This document shows, piece by piece, positions 27,401 through 38,800 of a stretch of 64,000 nt of DNA. A model generated the notes under the pieces. It was not told the DNA's origin, did no database searches, and saw only the letters and a program-made list of their open reading frames with translations. A program made the translations under genes and the position numbers. Source of the DNA: Membranipora membranacea (taxonomy: Eukaryota; Bryozoa; Gymnolaemata; Cheilostomatida; Membraniporidae). The DNA is taken from the NCBI GenBank assembly GCA_914767715.1, contig OU612073.1, positions 2,542,001 to 2,606,000 of the forward strand, read 5' to 3'. Position 1 is the stretch's first letter, and each line of letters opens with the position of its first letter.

Positions 27401-28909
27401 TGAAGTCGAGTAAGGCCTGATTCAGAGTCACCATATCGGGGTGTACATTCACAGTCATCGTATACGGAGTATCACTAGAAGAAATATCAATGTCGAAGGT
27501 TTTTGTTGGGCTGTAAGGTGAATGCTGAATTACCTACTCAATCTCATATTTTCCAGGATTTAAACCTGTACCAATAACCCGGTGTCACCAGTTTTCCAGT
27601 TTGGCTGTAACATAATAGTGTCGATTCAAAGAAAGTTCCTTACTTGACCATTTATAGTCAAGAATTAGTGAGATATTAAAGATACCTGGTAGGAGCAAAG
27701 TTAGGCGTAGATTGTATCATAGGCACAGAAAAGTTCTGACACATGCTAGCTATCATGTGTGAGCTCGAAGATTCTGTGTTAGCAAAAAATGCTGCTATCC
27801 CTCCATCAGTGGCCGCGTCTATCTTCTGAAACAGCTTACAAGCTACAAGGGATTATGAGGATAGCTAGATGTAACATTTCCCTCCAGTGGAGGGGGAGTA
27901 ACTCCAAATGAAGATAAATGGATCGACATTGATCTAACATCACTTGACCAATTAGCTAAGATATGATCTGTCCACATGAACCAAAAAATTTTGATGCTTT
28001 TCGGTGGGGTCTCTGATTGCATCAGTCCTATTCATACTCAATGTTAAACCATAATAAGATTGAGAACAAGCTAATACCCTTTGGGGACGCAATCATCAAA
28101 AAGCAAACACAGCCATAAATATCGCCGTCACACAAATATCATGCAAATAACCCCTGACTTTTAAGACCCGTTCATTAGAGTCAGGCCACCCTTAACAACG
28201 ACTCAGTCCAATAAATCCTGTTTTACCAAACTTTGCGGATGGGTAAAAGAATGGAGCTATGAGAACAAAGAAAGACCAATTTTTAGTGATCTTACCTCTT
28301 TGGGAAGTGGTGAACACATTTGAGCTGTTGGTGATTTCAGCCACTAATTTGATATCATACTTTCGTAGGTAACGATTAGCTTCTTTAACTCCTAACTCAA
28401 ACATAGACCTTCTAGTGGCTATCTCATGATCAAACAGAGCACCTATAACATAAATATATCTGTTACCTAAAAGTTATTGTACATATTTAGTATTTATAAC
28501 AAATGATGATAGTTTCGGAATCTACCAAATCCATATCCCTCTTCAATGTCACAAGATCTTGGCTAAAGAAATGACATCTGGTGACTTCAAGGAACTTTAA
28601 CCGCTGATGGTCAGGCTCAATAAAGCATACCTAACCTACTTCAACATTACATGCTGAACAGCATACCATAATGTAATCTCCTGCAAAAACCAGAACGATA
28701 AGGACTACAGCATCATCAAGCAGATTTACTGAGTTTAGCCTAATTGCCATGGTACATCTCCACCCAAGTTGCACTGTGTTAAAAATGCTCGAATGAATGC
28801 TTTTGACCTTTCACCTACCTATCCGTAGAGTTTTCATCCTATTTCTCCTCTGACTGAGAATGCTGCCACACAGACACAAAGACAGCATCAGCACAGACAG
28901 CAACCACAT
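18450..28909 (-). CDS. GRIK-like: Kainate-type ionotropic glutamate receptor subunit B (complete)
   Basis: Exons: 28819-28909, 28296-28442, 27686-27842, 27350-27474, 26487-26731, 25881-26072, 25020-25187, 24446-24580, 23960-24088, 23584-23620, 22945-23102, 22557-22641, 21779-21917, 21343-21461, 20749-20966, 20361-20467, 19811-20018, 19016-19189, 18450-18632. They sum to 2817 nt, giving 938 aa plus TGA. Signal peptide about 1-18; amino-terminal domain to about 420; S1 with [10 protein letters not shown]1 about 581-601 after [10 protein letters not shown]; pore loop [12 protein letters not shown] (Q at the Q/R site); M3 with [13 protein letters not shown]2 with [15 protein letters not shown] (ligand-contacting Glu) and DSKGYGIG; M4 [15 protein letters not shown] about 843-865; a cytoplasmic tail of about 70 residues. 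Expected role is a glutamate-gated, Ca-permeable channel. Exon lengths and phases match receptor A. Only the last splice details are uncertain (see donor at 20743/20749). Confidence 0.93.
19203..19297. repeat. ATATC/AGGAATATATCAT tandem repeat
   Basis: Short degenerate units of TATCATATA with interspersed GGAATATATCAT lie just upstream, in the sense of transcription, of the acceptor of receptor B exon 19016-19189. They replace a normal pyrimidine tract. Confidence 0.65.
21208..21332. repeat. Degenerate ATACATATATGAAT repeat
   Basis: Several imperfect units of a TATACATATATGAATCTG pattern lie in a receptor B intron, close to the donor side of exon 21343-21461. Simple-sequence origin is likely. 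Confidence 0.55.
22044..22388. mobile_element. Foldback (long inverted repeat) MITE
   Basis: The left arm contains AGACTTAATAATAAACCTAG; its diverged reverse complement lies at about 22350-22380. A second block on each arm (AACGTCATTGGAAGGTGTAG and its reverse complement near 22280) extends the pairing inward, so most of the element folds on itself. It lies in the receptor B intron between exons 22557-22641 and 21779-21917. A 142-codon minus-strand frame across it is a by-product of the arms, not a gene. Confidence 0.65.
25615..25821. mobile_element. MITE family 2, copy 1 (CACACTGATC ends)
   Basis: Left end CACACTGATCACATGATATA, and the right end is inverted, ending GATGGTCAGTGTGG. The whole 0.2 kb aligns with 51168-51363, sharing TTGCATGTATATCTCTG, ACATGTTAGGTACT and GATACACATG. 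Non-coding. It sits next to receptor B exon 25881-26072. Confidence 0.6.
26960..27116 (-). mobile_element. tRNA-derived SINE
   Basis: On the minus strand a tRNA-like head carries an A box (TGGCGCAATTGG) and a B box (GGTTCGAGCCC) about 60 nt apart. A unique tail follows (AGCCCCCAGCACCCTCGG). The stretch between the boxes is too long and unpaired for a normal tRNA. Two diverged relatives of the B box plus tail lie at about 55.38-55.46 and 55.65-55.72 kb, so this is a repeat family. It sits in receptor B between exons 27350-27474 and 26487-26731. Confidence 0.7.
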
Positions 28910-29816
28910 GGCAGTAAATTTTTATAATTTGACAGATGAAAACATTAAAGAATAGTAAACTATTTAGTCAGAATAAGAGAACAGAGCAGCGCATCAGTTG
29001 ACTGACACAGCTTTTTCTCTTGAGTGACGCTGAGAAATTTCAGCCTAAAATGTTTATGTGAGATGCTGTTAGGTAATTGGCTGTATGCGTAGGGCTGCCG
29101 ACATCAAAATTGTGGCTAATATTCATATAAAGGCAATTATTAATAAAGTGATGCATAAGTTCAATAATAGTACTTGTAGTATGCCTCAGGCTGTCCTGAC
29201 AAGTCATACGGTTCTGTTGACCAAAAAATCAAATATAGCATCACTTGTACAGACTAGCAATGATGGCTGTGATATCGAAGATCACTGCAGCTTAAGTCCA
29301 CATGCTTCAATTTTGGTCCCTGCTGCTGATTGCAACATATTTTGGTAAAAATAAAAGTGGCGATCTCAATGATCATAACAAGGTGTCATCAGTTTGTCTA
29401 GGTTTTTTTCTTGTGTAAAATAAGGGAGTTACTGATGATAAATAAGCCTGTCAAGTCCAATAAAAGCCGCTCAAATAAGTCCATATCGAAAGTCCACATA
29501 CCAGCGCTAGTGAAAAAAACAAAAACTTGCATTATGTTAATCGCTGTCATAAAATTGAATTTTTGAAGACAGGTGAAAATGATTTTTTTCTTGAAACATC
29601 CAGATATATATTATGTAGTGTGCAAAAAGACTTGAAAAGTGAAAGTTCAGCATTTATGATTGATTAATGTTGGCATTTTCACACTGGCCCAAAGTTATCT
29701 TGAACATAAAAACGACTGTCATACAGTCCACCATATTTGCCAACCACATGAAAATACAACCAAATTGAAAAGAAATTCAGACGAAAGAGCACACCGGACT
29801 AAATATGGTCACCCAT
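28910..29816. other. Intergenic spacer between receptor B and COQ4
   Basis: About 0.9 kb between the COQ4 stop and the receptor B ATG, both genes on the minus strand. It must hold the COQ4 3' UTR and the receptor B 5' UTR and promoter. I see no exon. An 87-codon plus-strand frame (29085-29348) has no recognisable motif. Confidence 0.6.
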
Positions 29817-32800
29817 CTATGGTAAAGCATTACATGGGGGAGGAGTTATCCCCAACTGTAGCCGTAGATCTGAGAGTGAGGTCTCCCAGTACCGCTCCAC
29901 ATAAAAATTCATAAGAAGTTGAGAACTAAATCCGTTACTCACAGACCATTTAAAGAGCTCATTTCTCCACATCTGTTTGTGCCTGAAAAAGAGACATAAC
30001 TAACAAGGTAGTCAATAGGTAGGCCTCAACAAAAACTCAATCTGATACAAATTTGAACAGTGAAATAGATAGTATAGTGTATAGTATGGCATGAGGAGAG
30101 GGATATTTTCTAGGCTTACTCGTGCCTTAGTATCATTGCAGAGTAATTTTATCAGTTGATTAAAATCGGCTACTGCTGCAAGTTTGGAAAGTCTGTGTTT
30201 TCATTCGGTAGACCTCAACAATAACGAAAGACTGCAATCTCAGAATTGCTTTTACTATATATACCATACTTTATTACTTTATGACACAGTCAAGTGATTT
30301 TTTTCCCTGATTTCAACAATCAGTTTCTGCAAATAGTTTCCCCTTAGGTGACACATCAGAAATTCAAGTCTCATTTAATTTTCTTCAGGCTATACAGATT
30401 TCAATAAGCACAGATTTATCAGATTGATGCAGAACAAACACATACTTAGGTCCGAGCCTCACAGGTCCAGCTATAGCAGCACCGACACACATGGGCAGAC
30501 CAGTCTGTATGGCCTCGTACCACTTAACAGAGACTTCTCCTAACATATTGGGCTTCATTCCTACAACACATTACAATCATAATACATAGAACCCAGATCA
30601 TCATTACCATTGATTTTCATCAGTCTTTCAACGTCAGACTATGATTGGTTTTTGTATATTTATGAACAGTTGTCGGTTTGAAAAGAAGAGCCGCCCTATA
30701 CGCAGTGGCTTTGCTATAGTCATGTTTAACTGGAAAACACCATTTTTCTCTAAACCTGCTGTAATTCACGTTATAAAATTGTGTACTATGATAGTAATAT
30801 TGTCAGTGACCAGCCTTTAACCCCAGGAGAAGAACCAGCTAAGAGCTAATCAGAAAGGTCAAGGAATGATATAGAGTTCAATCGGATGTATAAACAACAT
30901 CCATATCCAACAGTACGCAACTCATTGAGGTTAGACAGTGTACTTTGTCATATTACATGCTGCCAGAGCTGTTCTGTTCACGGAATTTAAAAAAAAATAA
31001 TTGAAAAATAACTATAAAATATTTAAACATTAAAATATAATTATGAATATAGGAGTTCTACTGTTCTTACCTAATATGGTATGAGTGAGATCGTGTAACT
31101 GTCTATATCTCAACATGACATATCTCAAATCTACCTCATCTATAAAATTAACTGGTCTCCGTGCGTCAGGATCAAACCCCTACAAAATACAGCATATATT
31201 ATAACGTGTCGAGCAGTGTGAAGAATAGTCGACGTATCGAGTCGCCTGTTAGAACATCAACTTCTTAAAGACTACCCAAAGACCAATGCATGTTATAGTG
31301 AAGCAGCTACTTATGATGAAGTTTTGTCAGATTTGCATGGTAAAAAAATTCAATGCTCTACTTGGCATGAATTATTGATGGTGGAAATGGTGCCTCCATA
31401 AGGAAAGGTAACTCCCATTCACTGCAGTATGATATCACAGTCTCCCGGAAGTGCTTGTTTCTTGTATTGCTTTGTCATAAGTAACTGCCTGACTATAACA
31501 TGCATTGGTTGTTGTGTAGCCTTTAAGCCAGGGTCTACAAATAACAAATCGGGATCAGTAAATGATTTTCCAGTCATTCAACCCTGTATGGTTGGGGCAT
31601 TTGCGAGTTTTTTCCCAAAGTCCTTGGTTCAAGTTATATGATAAGAAACAGTTGCGGAATCATTTCACAGAGCTGATTGATGACAATGATTATGTCATCA
31701 ATAGCTATCCTAACTGACATGATAGCCCCAATTAAAACAGATAGATGCCTTTAAAGATTTTTCTCCCATGGTTATCATTAACTTGACAAAGTGGCCTTAT
31801 TACTACGTAATGTATATAACTGTCCCAGAGATATATGCCTACACCTACATCAACAATGATCATCAAGCCTTGATAGGAAATTTCCCTCCTTCCCGAAATT
31901 CAAACTCATTTGTAATGTTTTCAGCGACTGTAATTTCTAAGTATTCCACTGTTTTGAGCTCAGTGGCCAAAACGGATACGAACATAGAACTAGGGTAGAT
32001 AAAGTGTAAGTTTTGTGGATCACATGGTATATCAACATGTACATGATAAAGAAAGGGTAAGTTTAATAGAGTATGAGGTCTGTGGTTTAGTAGGTTTACT
32101 TACATGTATATTCAGAAAACGAGAGTAAGCATTTCCCAAACTCTCATAAGGCAGCTGAGAGAGGTACTCCAGATCTACAGTCTCTTTATTTATTAGTGGC
32201 TGATCTCTGAAAGATACAACAAAGCGATGTTATTATCTTGTACCCAAACTGTCAGAATAACATCGGCAAAATCACAAATAAAGACACAGGCATATCTATG
32301 AAATGGAGACAGATGCATACACTGCTAAGTATTCACAATTAAAACCTTAGTAAAAAGTGATACTAGCAAAATTTGTTAGAACGAACTCTAGCCCATATCA
32401 CCACATATCAGGTGTTTGTGATTCTGTAGTATGAAAATTCGTACAGCTTTAGCAAAAATTGAATGCCATGAAATCTTAGGATGGCTGCAATCAGTATTTT
32501 GTTTAATCTCAATACTCAGACCGAGATTTCACAATGCGCTGTTTGATATTCTTTGTTTTGATCAACAATGAGTCGCTGGAGATTCATTACTCCACCATCG
32601 GTTATAGTTACTTTTGATTCCCATGAACCCCAATAGATAGTCATGTAAACATTTGAAATGGTAGAGTTTGTTGTACAATTTGTGCGTGTAACAAAATTAT
32701 ATTACAAGGATACTAGCTCCTATCCAGCAAAATGAGCTTGAGCTGTGTTGTCACATTATATATTAAAGTCTAGTAGACTAACACAAAGTGTTATGGAATC

Positions 32801-34021
32801 AAAGTAACAGAACTTGGTACCTACTCTAATATTCGTCTTCCTTCTGAGTCTTGTAGCATTTTTTGCTGTAATCGAGACAAAGCACAACTTCCAGATGCCT
32901 CACCCATTGCGCATATCATGTCTACAAGAAAATGTTTTTTCTAGACTGATCCCAACATACTGTAGTTGACCCAGCAACTCCTGAGCACTGTCCAAAGCTC
33001 AGAGAATAATGTTGTCACTAAAATGGCATTTAAAGTCCTGAATTGTCTTCTCATTGCACTTTGCCATCCATGAGCAAACAAAAACAATAATGATGAGATT
33101 GTACAAATAGCTGATGGCATTTTGAGTTTGTTACTCAGTGTGAGGGGCGAGAGATAATATCTTGTTCACTAGCTATGTTTGAATAAAAGTCACACTCTCG
33201 CATTTAGATAACAATGGTTATGACTGGTATGACATTAACATGACCAGCAGCCTATCTCATAGGAAGTGATTTTAAAGGCCAATGACAGGAATAAGCAATG
33301 AAAGATGGAAGTTATGGTATGATATATTTTTGAGGATCGCAAAAAAAAGAGATAAGATAATAATCATACATGCTGACCGTCTCTGGCTGGGTCTGTGATC
33401 GCTGCTATAGCTGAGGTCATGGTGAGAAGTGCTTTCTGAAAGTTTGTGGTGGGTATGTGTCCTGGATAAAGTTCATCTATCACATGATCTGAGGCTGAGT
33501 TTGCATCATCTGTTAGTGTAGCACAACTCCTACATACGGCACCTTGATGGTTACAAATTTAATAAATATTCTAATAACCAGAGCACATGCAGAGGAATTG
33601 AGATGTTCTTGGAAAAATAGTTTTCACTTTAATTCATGATGAAATGCAATAAAAGTTGTATTATTACATACAGACATTTAAAAGCCTATAAAATGTCCTA
33701 AAAGTTGAGGAAGTGGATAAATAATGATGAATGAAGCCTACAGTTTTGTTGATTGTTGTATGGTGCCGATTTTAATCCTAGATAAAGCCAAAGTAGCGGA
33801 CGGACATCAAGGTGGTTATGGTTAAAACTTGACCATGAATGTGTATGTATCACTACCGCTGAAATATGCTATCAGTAAACAAGAAAAGCGTGATATAATG
33901 TGCAGACAAAAAGTCACCTATTCTGAAGGCGTGACTAAACATTGAGGGGCACTTTACCTCGAATGATGCACCTGAATGCTGCCGTAGAAAGGATTTGAGT
34001 GGTTAGCCTCTGTAGCGCCAT
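29817..34021 (-). CDS. COQ4: Ubiquinone biosynthesis protein COQ4, mitochondrial
   Basis: Required for coenzyme Q synthesis on the matrix face of the inner mitochondrial membrane. The family organises the CoQ synthome and has been linked to C1 modification of the ring. Exons 33958-34021, 33378-33542, 32825-32921, 32104-32206, 31071-31179, 30446-30560 and 29817-29982 sum to 819 nt, giving 272 aa (human protein about 265). The N-terminus ([18 protein letters not shown]) is Arg-rich and acid-poor, like a presequence. Family motifs follow: [32 protein letters not shown], the metal-site motif HDLTHTILG with the partner Glu in [19 protein letters not shown], and a C-terminal [12 protein letters not shown]. 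The second exon needs the acceptor at 33543-33544; the nearer AG at 33530-33531 would break the frame. One donor is GTCAGC. The gene is head-to-head with the SH3 adaptor. Confidence 0.95.
31268..31523. mobile_element. MITE family 1, copy 1 (AAGACTACCC ends, TA target)
   Basis: Begins AAGACTACCCAAAGACCAAT and ends with the inverted form TGCATTGGTTGTTGTGTAGC plus CTT. TA flanks both sides (31266-31267 and 31524-31525). The sub-terminal arms are also inverted repeats. Related copies lie at 49738-49890 and 53249-53607. It sits in the COQ4 intron between exons 32104-32206 and 31071-31179. Confidence 0.7.
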
Positions 34022-34860
34022 GATAAGCTCAGGTTATCTAAGTTGGTGTAGGCTGAGAGTTACAACAATCGATTTCGGAACATAGATTTTCACCTGCAGC
34101 AATAACATATATAACTTCACTATAAATAATAAGAGTACTCAATTTCAGCTGTCAGAAAGGGATTATAATAATGACCTGCTGAGGTTAAATTTATCACTCA
34201 CATCATTCCTGATAATTATGTATTTGGATAATTATTGTGAGTAGTGTTGTGTGTGAGACACAGGGCGATATAACAATGAGCCCAATCCCAGGTTTGGGAG
34301 TAATTGGATAGAATGTGAAAGGTCATTGAACCATAGGTGGAAAATGTGAGTGTTTGAAACCATTAACTTATATATATATATATATATTGAATGGTTGAGT
34401 GGCTTTACTTCCCAATTTGAGTTTATTAGCATTGATATTAGCAAGGAGTAACAGCGAAGAGGAGAGATAGCTTATTCCCCTGTTACTCCTTGTTATTAGT
34501 ATTCGAGTTAGCCCACAGAAACTGATGCACAACTGTTGATGTAGGCCTGATTTTTCTCCAAGTGCAAACAAAATTATTATCATTTAATTTAGCTTACATG
34601 AATTTTTTTCCCTCTGCAAAATAGTGTAGAGTGACACACTTTTTAAGAAACTACACAATCAAAGAACAACAAAATATTTCTGTATGTGCGCGTAGGTTTT
34701 GGACTAATTATGAGAGTCCCAGGTATTTATTAGAGAAATATGTTTACTGAGAAAAGTTACTGGGCTTGTCATGGATTGCTAAGCCATTTCTCTATGACCT
34801 AGATAACTAGTTTCCGGAAATCAACTATTTGATTTTGAGCTGGGAGTGTGAGCTGTTTGT
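34022..34860. promoter_or_regulatory. Head-to-head spacer of COQ4 and the SH3 adaptor
   Basis: COQ4 starts at 34021 on the minus strand and the inferred first non-coding exon of the adaptor ends at 34942 on the plus strand. Under 1 kb therefore has to serve both promoters. It contains a TA dinucleotide run (34369-34387) and a 13-bp perfect inverted repeat, CAAGGAGTAACAG at 34442-34454 with its complement at 34480-34492. No TATA box or CpG island is evident. Bidirectionality is inference. Confidence 0.4.
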
Positions 34861-34942
34861 CACTGTGGATGTAGCTGATCTATAGTAATTTAATTGAAGT
34901 TGAACCGACTTTGACTGTGCAACAAACAGGTATTAAAGAAAG
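34860..34942 (+). other. Likely 5' UTR exon of the SH3 adaptor gene (left end approximate)
   Basis: Sequence ending AAAGAAAG is followed by a strong donor GTAAGTATGG at 34943. A good acceptor (TTTATTTCAG) lies about 0.8 kb downstream and starts the exon that carries the ATG at 35846. Together they suggest a 5' UTR intron. The transcription start was not identified. Confidence 0.4.
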
Positions 34943-35319
34943 GTAAGTATGGGTTTTGGTTACTGTCACATGTCACCAGACATACAATAAATACAAAAAT
35001 GTGAGAGTCAGAAGTGCTACTGCAGTATGAGTAGACTAGTATAGTAAGCTAAGTAAGTCACACCAACCAACTTGTCCAAGAAGTGTCAAGTGAGTGACCG
35101 ATTCAATAGTTGGAACTTGATAAGTTCAAAATCAGTGGCCACAGACAGTGACTGAGGGGGAGTGTGTAAAGTTGAGTAGGCTACTCCTTGGTTAACAGAT
35201 TAAGCACTTAACTGGTCTGTTCAGCAAATATGAGTGAGCTACCTCCTACAACTGATTTAGTTTACTGCTTGTTGATATGTTCAGAAATTATTATATTTGT
35301 ATATATCAATCAGTCTAAC

Positions 35320-35444
35320 CAGGGAGAATCAGAATGTACATATGAATTCTAATTAGATTCTCCCTGATCTAACCTTAGAGAACTATCATTCCTTAACAAA
35401 TCGGGAGAGTAACTCTAATCTACTGATGTATAAATGATAGTTCT
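35320..35444. repeat. Two short inverted repeats in the 5' UTR intron
   Basis: CAGGGAGAATC (35320-35330) pairs with GATTCTCCCTG (35356-35366). AGAACTATCATT (35379-35390) pairs with AATGATAGTTCT (35433-35444). They may be remnants of small foldback elements; no function is inferred. Confidence 0.4.
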
Positions 35445-35845
35445 GTAAGAATATGAGAGGTTTCTTTACTACTACTGTGGTAGTGATTAAACCTGCTTTA
35501 CTGTTGTTTTATCAGATAAGTTCTTGTTCAGTCACTGTGAATGTGATGTGTGAGTGAGTGTGTGTACAAGGCATGCAGTGGTTTTATGTATTCCCTGTTA
35601 TGATACTGTTATCCATGTTTGCTAACTTCAAGTTTTTCCAAAAATGATGTCTGTCGAAAATAAATTACACTACAAATTTTCATATATTGGACCGTATATA
35701 CAAGGCTACATACCTCGCCTACCCCGGACTACATTCTCAGCTCTTTCTATTAATTTGATGTTATCTTTATTTCAGGTTCTATAACTCCTCATTATTACTG
35801 AGTATTATTTCACGGACTGAAACAAGTCGAACTACAGGAGACACA

Positions 35846-38800
35846 ATGGGTGAGATAGCGATAACTTTTATGTAACTCTTCTGCCATATGATTTACTGGT
35901 TATCTCTAATGTCCGTACAGGCATACCTTGTACAGAAACATATAAAAGAGCAGAAACGGGAATAAATTACGCTCTAAAGTTATGTTGATTTTGCCACACT
36001 GGAACCCAAACATGAATTTTCCAGTTATTTTTTATTTTCAATGAAAGAAGTAAGACGAAAACGAATTTTTGACTACTTTTGTTTTCAATGCCCTTTAGGT
36101 AGGAGAATATACTGAAATCTCATAGTTTTGTGCTCTATTGTTTTACATAATGCTCAGGACTTCATTGTCCAGAATTCCATATATTTTTTTCACAAAAGTT
36201 TATTGGCCGAGCTGCGAAATTTTGTATTTGGGTTTCAAAGCCTTTATCGGGTTAGAACTTACAATTTACATTTAGCAATTAGGCCAGCTTGTGTTGCAAT
36301 TAGCCCAATGCTGCAGCAAATCACACCTTAATGGGTCCCAGTCAAAGGTTTGTGTTGGCTCTTCGGTCTGTGGTAGAAAAAAGGTGAGTGGCACACAAAT
36401 CGAGATTGTTTCGATGATCAAGTTGTTTACAAGTCATCACCGTTAGATTCTGGTCAACTGCTGTCCCCGAGGGACTCCGCTAATTCAACACTGTCTCTTC
36501 AATAACCTTGTCTAATTTAATTTACCCTGTCAACTCTCTGCAATTATTATTTGCCGATGTTCAGCCAGTGTCAATAATGTATACACAAAGAAGCTTTTTA
36601 CAGTAGATTGGTCATATTGAACCATTGATCTACACTATGCTTGGCTGTAATAGAGGCGGAATATGCCGTAAAGTTTGCCGTTTTGCACAGGCTGGATATA
36701 TTTTAGTTTATGACTAGCTAACATTTACTCAACCCCTTCAGTTCACCTAAAATCCCTCCTTAACATGTGAAAACTGTTACAGACCAAAATTAATAAGCCC
36801 TCAAAATAGTTGAGCAAATACTTATTCCCATACGGAAGGCTATGAATATTATTTCAAACTTAGATGTTGGTGGTATCATCCACAATGTTTTGTCTACGGT
36901 AATATCTGTCATTCTAAAGATTTGGTTGTTTGGGTATAATACCTTATTATCTTATCTATGTAATATTTCTACTTGAATCGAGTGGCTTGTCTGAATTCGC
37001 TACAACCTCAATTTATCAAACCGTAGGCCTTGTCTGCGGGACACCCTCATTTTGTCAACATAGCGATCCCTAGATAAGCAGCTAATAAATCGTAACGGGT
37101 CAAGTTAGAAAAGTTTTTATCATTATATTATATATGTGTTACAGTGAGATGTGTAGTTACATTCGACTATGACGCTACTCAGCCCGATGAACTGACTATA
37201 AAGAAAGGAGACTTTATATTGGATGTACAGAAGACTCCAGGTGGCTGGTGGGAAGGCGTGCTCAACGGCAAGAGAGGAGTCTTTCCTGATAACTTTGTTG
37301 AGGTGGGTTTTGTTCTACCCCCCCCCCCCTTTACCTCGATAGATCAGCAGCTATATTATATCACTCAAGTGCCTTGCTGAAAAATGTGTTTAAAAATATT
37401 TGGAAAGCCTTATTTTTACTGGCAATTCAGTAATATAATGTGTAGCCTAACTAAGAAGTCTGTCCTAGACTGTGCATTTTTACCTTGATGTTTCCTGTTA
37501 TTAAATAATTCGGCTTCAGACCAGCTAGTCTCATGTTGGTTTTCACTCCAGTAACAGTGCTGGCTAGACCAGTATTTTTTGTGTGTCTGTAATTCTCTGA
37601 TATTGACATAAAATATGTGCTAAATTTAGAATTAGGGAAAGAGATAGTCTACTCCGCTCTTTCTTCCTGATCAATTTCTCCCTCATTTATCATTTTCCAC
37701 ATATCTGCTATATATTCTCTTAGCTTTCCAAACCAAGCCAGCGAAAAATAATATCATGATATGACACTTGCCTTAAAATTCCGATGATTAGATTAGAAAG
37801 GGAAGACATTCCGATCCCTATTGTAAATAATAATCCTCATTCTACCCAAAATCTATCACTGAATCACAATCCTCCTGTCTGATTCATAATCATGATCAAT
37901 GGGTGAAAGTTAGACGCATTCAAATCTTTATTTGGACAATTAGTGTATTCACAGTATTATGACTCATGCGAGGTCTGAGATGGTCTACTCTGCTTCAAAT
38001 TAGACAAATAGCTATAAATGTAATGCCTTATTTGAAGCGTGGAAAGATGCTATAATAACCATACAGATGCAGAGGGTTGTTTAGTTTTAGTATCAGATCC
38101 GATATCACCAGATGATAATAACGATAGATCACAGGATTTCCTGGGTAAAAAAACGATAATAAAAATTTTTCAGCTTACATAATTTATTGTTGTCAGGGTA
38201 TGACATCAAAAGATTAAGCAGCTGCGACATCTTTTCTCAGTGCGGATGGTTAAATAATAAGCAATGGTTTGGTGATATGGTAGTCTGAGCTCCCCCCATA
38301 CTTTTGACCCCCTCCCCGCCCGAGGACCTCCTGTGGTGATATGGTAGTGTCGAGTCAGTGTGGCGTTAGTGTATGACATCAGCCTTCTCCTCAAGCTGTC
38401 ACGTCAGCACTGGGCCGCTAACAGAGAAAACTTAGCTGACAAGCACTCCGTCATTGATCCAATCACACTTATAATCTTGTGTTATTGCTCTCGGATTAGT
38501 CCTAATATCATATCAGCAAACTTGACGAGGCAATGTTAAAAATGCTCCAAAATATTGGATTATTGATTTCTGTCTTGATCAGTTTATGAAATTGTTGTAA
38601 ATTACTGGCTATGTTTTATGCTAAGTTAATTACACAAAGCTGAATCAAGAGTTGTGACTGTGGCTAGCTGTATCAATATCCAGCACTGGCTCTGAGAAAG
38701 CGAAATCATCTTCCGTCTGTAGACATTTCTGATTTAATTTTTCCATGACACAGAATGAAATGTCATTTAATTCTGTGTAAAAACAAGAACTCCTTACTGT

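Noticed and set aside
29085-29348. 87-codon plus-strand open frame between receptor B and COQ4
   Set aside because: No recognisable motif, and it opposes the expected UTRs of both neighbours.
33378-33529. COQ4 exon starting at the nearer AG (33530-33531)
   Set aside because: Joining there to exon 33958-34021 gives a stop within a few codons; the acceptor at 33543-33544 restores the frame.
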